From Lathyrus oleraceus (taxonomy: Eukaryota; Streptophyta; Magnoliopsida; Fabales; Fabaceae): 64,000 nt of DNA. The translations under genes and the position numbers were made by a program. Below are positions 46,403 through 58,600 of this stretch, piece after piece (position 1 is the stretch's first letter; the number at the start of each line of letters is the position of its first letter). The notes beneath the pieces are model-generated. The model saw only the letters and a list, made by a program, of their open reading frames with translations. It did no database searches and was not told where the DNA came from. The stretch spans positions 438,025,851-438,089,850 of the forward strand of contig NC_066580.1 in the NCBI RefSeq assembly GCF_024323335.1, given 5' to 3'.

Positions 46403-47474
46403 TGTCACGACACTAATATCTGAGTAATGCAAACAGGATAAAGATAAAGAATAGTAATGCAAGAGACACAAGCAATTGTTAACTCAGTTCGGTCCAACTC
46501 ACCTACATTTGGGGGCTACCAAGCCAGGAAGGAAATCCACTAAATAGAATCAGTTCAAAGACTCTCCGTACACTTCAACAAGTTACAGTCTTTCTCACCT
46601 AATCTCTACCCGTGCGACTTCTACCTAAGCACTCTTAGATATGAGAACCCACTCACTCCCCCTCAATCACACCTGTGATTTTAAACAACAATTACTCTAA
46701 AAAGAAGACACTTTTCAATAACACACACTTGATCTTACTTAGCAGTTTCAATCAAGTAGACATACACTTGATCTTCAATCAAGTAGACACACACTTGATC
46801 TTGCTTAACAGCTTTGATCAAGTAGACACACACTCTTGCTTACAAGCTTAGAGTGACAATTTACAACCCACAAATCACACCAATTCAATCATCTATGGAT
46901 GAATTGAATGGCTTACAAGTCTCACGACTAAACAAGACACAAACCCTTATATTCTCTCAATATTTCGCTCAGTATTGGTTGTGTATCAAATCAGGTTTTC
47001 CATGTCCTATTTACAGAAGCATTCAGCTGGACTTGGACATCTTGAAAACCCTAAAACTATTTTCCAATTAAATCTTCTCATGGCAGTTGGTTAGATCTCC
47101 TTGGAAAATAAGTAAATCAGGTTGTAATTAATGATTGAATGTGCCTGCAAATCAGATCTTCAATCATACATAGATTGCCATTAAATGCGCAATCACATAA
47201 CACATAACATTCACCCTGAATGTTCTGTGTACAGGATGTCATGACATCGGGTCTGACATCCTGGAACAATCCTGCATAATTCCATTTATAATTTCCAGCA
47301 GGTACATAATATCAGATGACATGACATTGTGTATGACATCCTGAAACAATCCTGCATAACTATATTTTTTAAACTCCAGCAGGTACATAGATACCTTATG
47401 TTAAGACATCACATGCAACATCTTGTGAACACTTTTTGTTTTACCAAAATTGCTTCCAACACTTAGAACCAACA
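46403..47474 (-). repeat. 3' LTR of the SIRE-like element
   Basis: On the minus strand it starts TGTTGGTTCTAAGTG after the polypurine tract and ends GTGTCGTGACA (plus-strand TGTCACGACAC at 46403). Near the left end are four ACTTGATC/GATCAAGT repeats (about 46722-46830). Near the right end are two units of about 100 bp with GACATCCTG...CAATCCTGCATAA...CCAGCAGGTACATA (about 47225-47400). Only one LTR is in the window, so ends are by motif. Confidence 0.75.
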
Positions 47475-48382
47475 AACTCCCCCTTTGGTAAATTTTGGCT
47501 AACACATATATCTGTCCTTTTTGTTCACAAGAAAAACTATCAGCAGTTAAACAACAGTTTAAGCAGCAGCAGAAGCAAACAGAATTACTAGCTATTGATA
47601 GCAACTAGTAAAACACACAAATGCACAAGGGTACTTCTTCTCCCCATAAGTCTGTTCAATACAGACATCTCCTTTAATAATAACAGCACCTGTAACCACA
47701 ACACCTGTAACAGTCATAATCACCCTCTGACATCTGCTTCAACATCACTTGTGCACCACATCAGACATCTCCTTCAACATCTGTAAACAGAACAGCATTC
47801 TGTCTTACATCAAACACATCTCCTTCAATAATAATTGTTCATCTGTTCAGCTACACCAGCACATACATCTCCACACAGCTCCACAAGTTTAACTGCTCCA
47901 CATAATCACTTCTTCCCCCTTTTTAGTCAAAATTGACCAAAGGTGACCAATTAGACAAAATAAATGTCAATTAGCCTAGCAGAGAATGTCACAGCAGATG
48001 TTATAACATCTAAAATGTTAAAACATAAATGTTAGGAGATATAAACCATAATTATACACAGTTGTGATAGTTGAGATAATTAGAAATCCATGGAACTCAT
48101 TAAGAGCCCAAATATTGCATAAAGGCATTAGTAAGGACTGCCACAAATTACAAACATTTCAACAAAAACAATAAAACATCCAAGCTTCCATAACAGCAGG
48201 GGGACCAGTCTTCATACTAGCACAACCAAACCAACCCAGTCTTCATCACAGCACACACAGTCTTCTTATCAGGGGGAACCTTCACACCTCAGTCTGAGGA
48301 AGTAGCATCTTCTTCTTATAAACACCTTGCTATTTTTGTCAGAAATATCCTCTGGGATATTAACCACAAACTCCTTTGATTG
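47475..48382 (-). other. SIRE-like element 3' untranslated region and polypurine tracts
   Basis: No ORF of note. AAAGGGGGAGTT next to the LTR (about 47475-47486) is the polypurine tract; a second AAAAGGGGGAAG (about 47920) may be an extra one. Remnants of coding sense just after the pol stop (FVVNIPEDISDKN) suggest the stop at 48383 may once have been farther on. Confidence 0.6.
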
Positions 48383-49930
48383 CTATAGTTTCTCATGAAT
48401 ACAAATCCTCAATTTCCCTCTTAAACATTCAAATTGATTAGCATCCAAAGCTTTTGTGAATATGTCAGCTAATTGCTCTTCAGTAGAAACATGCTCCAGT
48501 GCTATGATCTTTTCTTCCACAAGTTCTCTAATGAAGTGATGACGAATATCAATGTGCTTTGTCCTGCTGTGCTGAATAGGATTTTTGGAAATATTTGTAG
48601 CACTCAGGTTGTCATAGTACAATGTCATGACTTCTTGTGTGACATTGTATTCAGTCAACATTTGTTTCATCCAAACCAGTTGAGAACAACTACTCCCAGC
48701 TGCTATGTATTCAGCTTCAGCAGTGGATAGAGATACACAATTTTGTTTCTTGCTAAACCATGATATCAAATTGTTTCCCAAAGAGAAACATCCTCCTGAT
48801 GTACTTTTCCTATCATCAGCACTTCCAGCCCAGTCAGCATCACAGTAACCAGTCAGCATAGATCCAGATCCATGAGTATATAACATCCCATAGTCATTGG
48901 TGCCATTGACATATTTCAGTATTCTCTTTACTTGGTTTATGTGACTGACTTTTGGTTCAGCTTGATATCTAGCACAAACACCTACAGCAAATGCAATGTC
49001 AGGTCTGCTTGCTGTGAGATATAGTAGACTACCTATCATGCTTCTGTATAGACTTTAATCTACACTGACACCATTTTCATCTTTGGAGATTTTCACATGT
49101 GTAGGAGCAAGTATCCTTTTATGACTTGCATTCTCCATGCCAAACTTCTTAACGATGTTCTTGGCATACTTGCTTTGAGATAGAAAGATAGAATCTTCCA
49201 TCTGCTTGACTTATAGTCCAAGGAAGTAGGTCAGTTCTCCAACAAGGCTCATCTCAAACTCAGACTGCATTTGTCTAACAAAATGTTCAACCATCTGATC
49301 TGACATCCCACCAAACACAATGTCATCTACATATATTTGTGCCACCATGAGCTTCCCTTCTTCATTCTTAACAAATAGAGTTTTGTCAATACCTCCTTTC
49401 CTGTATCCATTGTTAGTGAGGAACACTGTGAGTCTCTCATACCAAGCCCTGGGAGTTTGCTTCAACCCATAGAGAGCTTTCTTCAATCTGTACACATACT
49501 TTGGAAGATTTGGATCTGTGAATCCTTTAGGTTATTCAACATATACTTCCTCATTTAAATAGCCATTCAAGAAGGCACTTTTTACATCCATTTGGAACAG
49601 TTTGAATTTCAGAATGCATGCCACTCCAAGCAATAATCTAATGGACTCAAGGCGAGCTACAAGAGTAAATGTTTCATCAAAGTCCACTCCTTCAACTTGA
49701 GTATATCCTTGTGCTACTAATCTTGCTTTGTTTTTAGTAACAACCCCTTGTTCATCAGATTTGTTCTTATATACCCACTTTGTACCTATGACATTTACTC
49801 CTTCAGGTCTAGGAACCAATTCTCATACTTCATTCCTCTTTAATTGACCTAACTCCTCCTGCATGGCATTGATCCAGAACTCATCAGTCAAGGCTTCCTT
49901 GACATTCCTAGGTTCAATCTATGACACAAA
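48383..49930 (-). pseudogene. SIRE-like reverse transcriptase and RNase H, five in-frame stops
   Basis: One minus-strand frame runs through NVKEALTDEFWINAMQEELG, GTKWVYKNKSDEQG, MDVKSAFLNGYLNEEVYVE, RT catalytic IYVDDIVFGG, then RNase H (YCDADWAGSADDRKSTSG, STAEAEYIAAGSS, LYYDNLSAT, DIRHHFIRELV). Stops at 49919-49921 (TAG), 49823-49825 (TGA for Trp), 49532-49534, 49211-49213 and 49055-49057 (TAA, each where Gln is expected). All fit single C-to-T or G-to-A changes; no frameshift in this part. The natural stop is at 48383. Confidence 0.9.
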
Positions 49931-50060
49931 GCAGCTGTAACACCCCGATAATAATAAAATAATTATTTAAATTGAGTTAATAATTTATTTATTAATTTAA
50001 TTAAATAATTGGAAATTTTATTATTATTATTTTTGGATTATTATTATTATTCGGAAAATA

Positions 50061-50067
50061 TATATAA
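50061..50067 (+). promoter_or_regulatory. Candidate TATA box of chromovirus 2
   Basis: TATATAA about 125 bp into the LTR, at the place equivalent to that in chromovirus 1, followed by a GA-rich leader. Confidence 0.5.
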
Positions 50068-50213
50068 GTTGGAATTTAGAAAAAATCCCATTTTTTGGTA
50101 AAAAGGTTAATTTCACGTGAAAAGGGGAAAAGAGGCAGAAAGGGCAAAAAGCAAAAGAACGAAGGTTGAAGGAAGGGAAAGCTTGGAGCTCAGAGACTGC
50201 CGGATTAACTCAG

Positions 50214-51652
50214 GTAAGGGGGGTTTATCATCGTTTGATGGGTCTTATGGGATAGCATGTAATGGGTAGTGATGAACCTCTGAATTTGACTCTGATTGAA
50301 ATGATATGTGATGAATTTGTGAAATATTGATGAACGAAATTGGATGATAATTGATGAAATTGTAGGAATTAGATGTAGTAAGGTTAGCGATTTGAGAAGT
50401 TGAATGTATCTGAGTTGTAATTGATAAAACGAACGAACGTGTATGAAAAATTGGACTATGAGAGGTTGGATCTGAAGGATCTCGTAGCAGAGAAAACCCA
50501 TAGCAGATCTGGAAAACTGGATTCTGGTCATACGCGTATGGCACTAGGCAATACGCGTATGGGATGGCTTGAAAATGGGGGTTTTGGCGCTGGTACGCGC
50601 CATACGCGTGTGATACGCGTATCCCTGGAGTGGTACGCGTATGGTGTATGCTATACGCGTATGAGTGGAAAGGATGAGGTTTTGAACGTGAAAGCGTCTC
50701 TGTTGGTACGCGTACGAGGATGTGGTACGCGTAGCATACGCGTATGGGCGTGGGCGATACGCGTATGGGTTGGGCGAGGAAATGCGCCATACGCGTATGG
50801 GCATAGGCAATACGCGTATGGGCAGACTTGTGGTTTTCTGAACTGCTGTCGTGTAGTTTTTAGTTGTTTAGGCTGAGTGATGTAACTTAGCTAATGTATG
50901 ACGTAGTAGGGATCATTTCCCGTTGTTTTGAGCAGTATAGGTATTAGTAGAGTGTGCTAATATTGTGTTTAATTATTGACATGATATGATGTGTTGATAC
51001 ATGTGTTGATGATGTATGGTGAAATGCATAATGCTGTGAATGTATATATTATGCCTGTATTTGTGAATGGGCTATTGTATGGCTTAGAGTGTGAACATGT
51101 GTCCATTGTGGATTGTTGTTGATGTTGCATTGCTAGATGATTAGCGTGCATAGCATAGCCTGTGGGGCTGTAGCTAATTCCCATAGTGAGGAATTAGTGA
51201 GTAAATCATTGTGGATTTGTTGTTGATGTTGGCATGCTAGGTGATTAGTGTGCATAGTCTAGCCTTTGGGGCTGTAGCTAATTCCCATAGTGAGGAATTA
51301 GTGAGTGAGTCACTAGGTCTCAAATGAGTGGGACTAGTGAGCTTAGTAGCCGTATCTGGATTGATCGGTGAGCTTGAACTATATGTTCAAGAATAGTCGG
51401 TACCGCATGTGTGGAGTCTCATTGCATATATTATGTATGGCGTGTAATATGAATGGATGTATTCCAATATTACACGTGTAATTGTGTTGGTATTGTTGTG
51501 TTGTTATTGAGTATGATGTTGAATTAATATGCTGTTCCTGAATGTGTGTTTTGATTAGGGTGATGAAGTGTGTTGAATCACTTAACATAACATGATATTT
51601 TATAATACTCATTATATTGATTGAGGAACTCACCCTTACAACTATTTTTCAG
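50214..51652 (+). other. Candidate leader intron in chromovirus 2 LTR (equivalent 56812-58250)
   Basis: Donor ACTCAG|GTAAGG and acceptor TATTTTTCAG|G match those of chromovirus 1; 1439 nt, containing the ACGCGT array. Inference. Confidence 0.45.
50525..50822. repeat. Array of ACGCGT-centred palindromes in the chromovirus 2 LTR
   Basis: Twelve ACGCGT cores in about 300 bp, most as CATACGCGTATG, GATACGCGTATC or close variants, plus one decayed TACGCGCC. Spacing is irregular (10-60 bp). The same set is in the 3' LTR (about 57123-57420). ORFs of 88-181 codons read through it on both strands as repeats of RVWR/HTRMA/YAYG and are artefacts. Confidence 0.95.
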
Positions 51653-52001
51653 GTAACGAGAAATGAGTTGAGTAGAAGCTAATTATTGGAGTCTAGTGTA
51701 GTCTCCGTAGTGGGTCGTGCTCTGATAGATGTAACATCGGGATGGGTTGTCTTAACTTGTTTCGAATGTTTTATTGTTGGTTGAGAACCATTTTCCATGT
51801 AATGTTTTACATGATTGATGAAATTATATCCGCTGTGTTTTATGCAATTGTTTAAGTTTGAAATTAATAAAAGAGCATGACCGTTATATTGTTGAAAAGT
51901 GTGGAAGATTGTGTGACACCCTTAATGGGCATAATTACTCTGATGTTATATTTTGATATTTAATTAAATTATTGGGGTATTTTAGAAGGGTGTTACATTA
52001 G

Positions 52002-52013
52002 TGGTATCAGAGC
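52002..52013 (+). promoter_or_regulatory. Chromovirus 2 primer-binding site
   Basis: TGGTATCAGAGC, Met-tRNA type, 4 nt after the LTR. Confidence 0.9.
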
Positions 52014-52120
52014 ATAGTCGGTCGAGTCGAGTCGTAATTATTCTGTTTCCCCTGTACGGTATAGGTGTTGTGTAACCTATCGGTACTCATTGTTTTAGTT
52101 GTTTGGGTTTCAGAATAGAG

Positions 52121-55100
52121 ATGGCTGGAAGAGGTAGAGACGATGCTGCAATTGCTGAGGCTCTGGGTATGCTAGCTGGAGTACTTGGAGGAAATCCGAA
52201 TGTTGTGGGAATGGGAACTGCTCGTCAACTGAGTGAGTTCCAGAAGAACAATCCTCCAATGTTCAAGGGAGCATACGATCCAGATGGTGCTCAGAAGTGG
52301 TTGAAGGAGATTGAGAGGATCTTCCGAGTGACTGAGTGTGCCGATAACCAGAAGGTCAGGTTCGGTACGCATATGCTGTCAGAAGAAGCTGATGATTGGT
52401 GGGTTGCTACCCGCACTGAGTTGGAATCTGCTGGGAATGCTGAAATCACTTGGGCTGTGTTCAGAGAGAGATTTCTAAGGAAGTACTTTCCAGAGGATGT
52501 CAGAGGAAAGAAAGAAATAGAGTTCTTGGAATTGAAGCAGGGTAACAAGTCTGTTACAGAGTATGCTGCTAAGTTCACAGAGCTGTCGAAGTATTACACT
52601 CCCTATAGTGAGGCTGCTGGAGAATTTTCGAAGTGTGTGAAGTTTGAGAACGGGCTGCGTCCCGAGATCAAACAGGCTATTGGATATCAGCGGATCAGAG
52701 TGTTTTCTGACTTAGTTGACTGTTGCAGGATTTTCGAACAGGATTCCAAAGCCAGAGCAGAGAGCTATCAACAAAGGGTTGATAGGAAAGGCAAGAATCA
52801 GAATGATCGTGGAAAACCGTATGCAGCTGGCAAAGGTTTTCAGAGACAGAGTGGGATGAAGAGGCCTAGTGGGGGAGACTCTAGTGCTCCTGCTAAGTGT
52901 TATAGATGTGGTCAGGCTGGGCATCGTATCCATGAGTGTACCAGTAATGAGAAGAAATGTTTCAAGTGTGGAAAAGGTGGTCACTTGCCTGCAGACTGCC
53001 GGTTGAAGACTGTGACTTGTTTCAACTGTGGAGAGTTGGGTCATATTAGTCCACAGTGTCCTAAGCCGAAGAAAGAGAATCAGTCAGGAGGCAAGGTCTT
53101 TGCTTTATCAGGTTCTGAGACTTCTGCAGATGATCGTTTGATCCGAGGTACGTGTTATATTAATGGCTTTCCTCTTGTAGCTATTATTGACACCGGTGCT
53201 ACTCATTCCTTTATATCTTTGGATTGTGCTGTGAAAGTTAAGTTAGAGATATCTGAGATGCGTGGTAGTATGGTAATTGATACTCCTGCGAAGGGTTCAG
53301 TGACTACTACTTCGGTTTGTTTGAATTGTTCTTTGAGTATTTTTGGTAGAGACTTTGGAATGGATCTTGTGTGTCTTCCACTAGTACAGGTTGATGTTAT
53401 CCTGGGTATGAACTGGTTGGTGTTTAACCGAGTCTATATCAACTGTTTTGATAAGACTGTGATTTTTCCTGAGATTGAGGAAGGAAAGAATTTGTTTCTA
53501 TCTGCAAGGCAGGTGAATGAGGCAGTAGTAGATGGGGCAGAGTTGTTTATGCTGTTAGCAACTATGGAAGCTAAAGATAAACTGGTGATTGGTGATCTAG
53601 CGGTGGTGTGTGATTTTCCTGATGTGTTTCCGGAAGAGGTGAATGAATTGCCGCCAGAGCGTGAAGTTGAGTTCTCGATTGATTTGGTACCTGGTACTAG
53701 ACCGATATCGATGGCTCCATATCGTATGTCTGCTGTTGAGTTAGCTGAATTGAAGAGTCAGCTGGAAGATCTGTTGGATAAGAAATTTATTCGTCTGAGT
53801 GTGTCACCGTGGGGTGCACCAGTGTTATTGGTTAAGAAGAAAGAAGGTACTATGAGGTTGTGTGTGGACTACAGGCAACTGAATAAAGTGACGATCAAGA
53901 ATCGGTATCCTTTGCCGAGGATTGATGATTTGATGGATCAGTTGGTTGGTGCGAGTGTGTTCAGCAAGATAGATTTGAGATCTGGGTATCATCAGATACG
54001 TGTGAGAACTGAGGATATTCAGAAGACTGCTTTCAGAACAAAGTATGGACATTATGAGTATTCTGTAATGCCTTTTGGTGTGACTAATGCGCCTGGTGTA
54101 TTTATGGAGTATATGAATAGGATTTTCCATCCGTATCTAGATCAGTTTGTTGTGGTGTTTATTGATGACATTTTGGTGTATTCGAAATCTGAAGAAGAGC
54201 ATGCTGAGCATTTGAGAGTGGTTTTAGAAGTTCTCCGAGAAAATAAGTTATTTGCTAAACTGTCTAAGTGTGAATTTTGGTTAGAAGAAGTTAGTTTTCT
54301 TGGTCATGTGATTTCAAGAGGCGGTGTTGCTGTTGATCCTTCTAAGATAGAAGCGGTGTCTAAGTGGGAAGCTCCGAAGTCTGTTGCTGAGATTCGAAGT
54401 TTTCTTGGTTTGGCTGGTTATTATAGGAAGTTCATTGAGGGATTTTCTAAGTTGGCGTTACCGTTGACGATGCTGACTAGAAAGGGGTAAGCGTTTGTTT
54501 GGGATTCGAATTGTGAAGAAGGTTTCCAAGAGTTAAAAAGAAGGTTAACTACTGCTCCTATTCTGATATTACCGAGTCCATCGGAACTATTTGAGGTTTA
54601 TTGTGATGCTTCATTGTTGGGTTTGGGTGGTGTGTTGATGCAGAATAAGCAGGTTATAGCTTATGCTTCGAGACAGCTGAGGGTTCATGAAAGGAACTAT
54701 CCGACACATGATTTAGAGTTGGCAGCTGTAGTATTTGTTCTGAAGCTATGGAGGCATTATTTGTACGGATCGAGATTTGAGGTTTTCAGTGACCATAAAA
54801 GTTTAAAGTATTTGTTTGATCAGAAAGAGCTGAATATGAGACAGAGGAGATGGTTAGAATTTCTGAAGGATTATGACTTTGGTTTGAATTACCATCCGGG
54901 TAAAGCAAACGTAGTAGCTGATGCATTGAGTCGGAAATCATTGCATATGTCTATGTTAATGGTTAAAGAGTTGGATTTAATTGAGCAGTTTAGAGATTTG
55001 AGTTTGGTGTGTGAGAGTACTCACAATAGTGTTAAATTGGGAATGTTGAAGTTGACGAGTAATATTTTGGATGAGATCAGAGAGGGTCAGAAATCCGATA

Positions 55101-56491
55101 TGCTTTTGGTTAATAAGTTGACTTTAGTGAATCAAGGTCAAGGTGGTGAATTCAGAGTTGATGAGAATGGTGTTTTGAAATTTGGTAATCGGGTGTGTAT
55201 TCCGGATGTTACCGAACTTAAGAAGAGTATTCTGGAGGAAGGACATCGTAGTGGCTTAAGTATTCATCCTGGAGCTACGAAGATGTATCATGATTTGAAA
55301 AAGCTATTTTGGTGGCCGGGAATGAAAAGAGAAATTGCGAGTTTTGTTTATTCCTGTTTGACTTGTCAGAAGTCGAAGATTGAGCATCAGAAGCCGTCTG
55401 GGCTAATGCAACCGTTGGCTATTCCAGAGTGGAAGTGGGATAGTATCAGTATGGATTTTGTTTCGGGTTTACCGAGGACAAGTAAGAATTTTGAAGCTAT
55501 TTGGGTGATTGTGGATAGATTGACGAAGTCGGCCCATTTCATTCCGATCAGAATGGATTATCCGTTAGAGAGATTAGCCGAGTTGTATATTGAGAAGATT
55601 GTAAGTTTGCATGGTATTTCGTCGAGTATTGTTTCGGACAGAGATCCTAGATTTACATCGAAGTTTTGGGAAGGTTTGCAGAAGGCTTTGGGAACTAAGC
55701 TGAGATTGAGTTCTGCATATCATCCGCAGACTGATGGTCAGACTGAGAGGACGATCCAGTCATTAGAGGATCTTCTGAGAGCTTGTGTTTTGGAGAAGGG
55801 AGGTGCTTGGGATTGTTATTTGCCTTTGATTGAGTTTACCTACAACAATAGTTTTCATTCGAGCATTGGTATGGCACCGTTTGAAGCTTTGTATGGTAGG
55901 AGATGTCGGACACCGTTATGTTGGTATGAGTCCGGTGAGAGTGCTGTGGTTGGACCGGAGATTGTTCAACAGACTACAGAAAAGATTAAGATGATTCAGG
56001 AGAAGATGAGAATTGCTCAGAGTCGTCAGAAGAGTTATCACGACAAGAGGAGGAAGTCACTTGAGTTCCAAGAGGGAGATCATGTGTTTCTTCGTGTTAC
56101 TCTGATAACTGGTGTTGGTCGAGCTTTGAAGTCAAAGAAGTTGACACCTCGATTTATTGGTCCTTATCAGATTTTGGAGAGGATAGGAGAGGTAGCCTAT
56201 CGTATCGCTTTACCGCCGTCGCTTGCGAATTTGCATGAGGTTTTTCATGTGTCTCAGTTGAGGAGGTACATTCATGATCCGTCGCATGTAGTCCAAGTAG
56301 ATGATGTACAGGTGAGAGATAACCTGACTGTTGAAACATCACCTATGAGGATCGAGGATCGAGAGTTGAAGCAGTTGCGGGGTAAAGAGATTGCCTTGGT
56401 GAAGGTAGTTTGGGGAGGACCAGCAGGTGGCAATGTGACTTGGGAACTTGAGAGTCAGATGAAGGAGTCTTATCCGGAGTTGTTCGCTTGA
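52121..56491 (+). pseudogene. Gag-Pol of chromovirus 2, one nonsense codon at 54488
   Basis: ATG 52121 opens [18 protein letters not shown]; 1456 codons to TGA with TAA at 54488-54490 (codon 790), where chromovirus 1 has CAA (Gln). Zinc knuckles start at about residue 260 ([14 protein letters not shown]) and repeat twice; protease DTG at 357. RT carries FIDDILVY. RNase H, an HHCC integrase with an intact D,D35E set and the C-terminal chromodomain follow in the same frame after the stop. The break falls between RT and RNase H, so it would yield Gag-Pro-RT only. From about residue 340 the DNA is mostly mid-90s percent identical to chromovirus 1; upstream it is much less similar. Confidence 0.95.
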
Positions 56492-56520
56492 GGTATGTTT
56501 TCGAGGACGAAAACTCTTTT

Positions 56521-56533
56521 AGTGGGGGAGAGT
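56521..56533 (+). promoter_or_regulatory. Chromovirus 2 polypurine tract
   Basis: AGTGGGGGAGAGT immediately before the 3' LTR, as in chromovirus 1. Confidence 0.85.
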
Positions 56534-58595
56534 TGTAACACCCCGATAATAATAAAATAATTATTTAAATTGAGTTAATAATTTATTTATTAATTTAATT
56601 AAATAATTGGAAATTTTATTATTATTATTTTTGGATTATTATTATTATTCGGAAAATATATATAAGTTGGAATTTAGAAAAAATCCCATTTTTTGGTAAA
56701 AAGGTTAATTTCACGTGAAAAGGGGAAAAGAGGCAGAAAGGGCAAAAAGCAAAAGAACGAAGGTTGAAGGAAGGGAAAGCTTGGAGCTCAGAGACTGCCG
56801 GATTAACTCAGGTAAGGGGGGTTTATCATCGTTTGATGGGTCTTATGGGATAGCATGTAATGGGTAGTGATGAACCTCTGAATTTGACTCTGATTGAAAT
56901 GATATGTGATGAATTTGTGAAATATTGATGAACGAAATTGGATGATAATTGATGAAATTGTAGGAATTAGATGTAGTAAGGTTAGCGATTTGAGAAGTTG
57001 AATGTATCTGAGTTGTAATTGATAAAACGAACGAACGTGTATGAAAAATTGGACTATGAGAGGTTGGATCTGAAGGATCTCGTAGCAGAGAAAACCCATA
57101 GCAGATCTGGAAAACTGGATTCTGGTCATACGCGTATGGCACTAGGCAATACGCGTATGGGATGGCTTGAAAATGGGGGTTTTGGCGCTGGTACGCGCCA
57201 TACGCGTGTGATACGCGTATCCCTGGAGTGGTACGCGTATGGTGTATGTTATACGCGTATGAGTGGAAAGGATGAGGTTTTGAACGTGAAAGTGTCTCTG
57301 TTGGTACGCGTACGAGGATGTGGTACGCGTAGCATACGCGTATGGGCGTGGGCGATACGCGTATGGGTTGGGCGAGGAAATGCGCCATACGCGTATGGGC
57401 ATAGGCAATACGCGTATGGGCAGACTTGTGGTTTTCTGAACTGCTGTCGTGTAGTTTTTAGTTGTTTAGGCTGAGTGATGTAACTTAGCTGATGTATGAC
57501 GTAGTAGGGATCATTTCCCGTTGTTTTGAGCAGTATAGGTATTAGTAGAGTGTGCTAATACTGTGTTTAATTATTGACATGATATGATGTGTTGATACAT
57601 GTGTTGATGATGTATGGTGAAATGCATAATGCTGTGAATGTATATATTATGCCTGTATTTGTGAATGGGCTATTGTATGGCTTAGAGTGTGAACATGTGT
57701 CCATTGTGGATTGTTGTTGATGTTGCATTGCTAGATGATTAGCGTGCATAGCATAGCCTGTGGGGCTGTAGCTAATTCCCATAGTGAGGAATTAGTGAGT
57801 AAATCATTGTGGATTTGTTGTTGATGTTGGCATGCTAGGTGATTAGTGTGCATAGTCTAGCCTTTGGGGCTGTAGCTAATTCCCATAGTGAGGAATTAGT
57901 GAGTGAGTCACTAGGTCTCAAATGAGTGGGACTAGTGAGCTTAGTAGCCGTATCTGGATTGATCGGTGAACTTGAACTATATGTTCAAGAATAGTCGGTA
58001 CCGCATGTGTGGAGTCTCATTGCATATATTATGTATGGCGTGTAATATGAATGGATGTATTCCAATATTACACGTGTAATTGTGTTGGTATTGTTGTGTT
58101 GTTATTGAGTATGATGTTGAATTAATATGCTGTTCCTGAATGTGTGTTTTGATTAGGGTGATGAAGTGTGTTGAATCACTTAACATAACATGATATTTTA
58201 TAATACTCATTATATTGATTGAGGAACTCACCCTTACAACTATTTTTCAGGTAACGAGAAATGAGTTGAGTAGAAGCTAATTATTGGAGTCTAGTGTAGT
58301 CTCCGTAGTGGGTCGTGCTCTGATAGATGTAACATCGGGATGGGTTGTCTTAACTTGTTTCGAATGTTTTATTGTTGGTTGAGAACCATTTTCCATGTAA
58401 TGTTTTACATGATTGATGAAATTATATCCGCTGTGTTTTATGCAATTGTTTAAGTTTGAAATTAATAAAAGAGCATGACCGTTATATTGTTGAAAAGTGT
58501 GGAAGATTGTGTGACACCCTTAATGGGCATAATTACTCTGATGTTATATTTTGATATTTAATTAAATTATTGGGGTATTTTAGAAGGGTGTTACA
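56534..58595 (+). repeat. Chromovirus 2, 3' LTR
   Basis: Partner of 49936-51997. Differences noted near 57249, 57292, 57491, 57561 and 57969, all transitions. Confidence 0.95.
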
Positions 58596-58600
58596 GCAGC

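Larger units (their letters stand above)
49936..51997 (+). repeat. Chromovirus 2, 5' LTR
   Basis: Starts TGTAACACCCCGATAATA, ends GGGTGTTACA. Contains TATATAA (50061-50067), splice donor at 50214, twelve ACGCGT cores (50525-50822), a duplication of about 98 bp (about 51120-51310, TAGCTAATTCCCATAGTGAG) and a splice acceptor ending at 51652. Confidence 0.95.
49936..58595 (+). mobile_element. Tekay/Del-type chromovirus 2, nearly intact
   Basis: LTRs 49936-51997 and 56534-58595, both 2062 bp, with about five differences by eye. Target duplication GCAGC (49931-49935 and 58596-58600). Oriented opposite to the SIRE-like host, which it splits between integrase and RT; the host frame is restored when it is removed with one target copy. 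Pol is close to chromovirus 1, but gag and LTRs are not. One nonsense codon in Pol is the only coding defect seen. Confidence 0.96.

Noticed and set aside
47401..47604. 67-codon minus-strand ORF with a Cys-rich stretch
   Set aside because: Spans the SIRE polypurine tract and LTR border, so cannot be a separate gene.
50525..50822. CRISPR-like appearance of short repeats with spacers
   Set aside because: Irregular spacing, palindromic cores only 6-12 bp, position inside a plant LTR; no cas-like gene.
50245..50876. ORFs of 88-181 codons on both strands (repeated at 56843-57474)
   Set aside because: They read through the ACGCGT palindrome array inside an LTR; both strands being open with repeated RVWR/YAYG words is an artefact of the palindromes.
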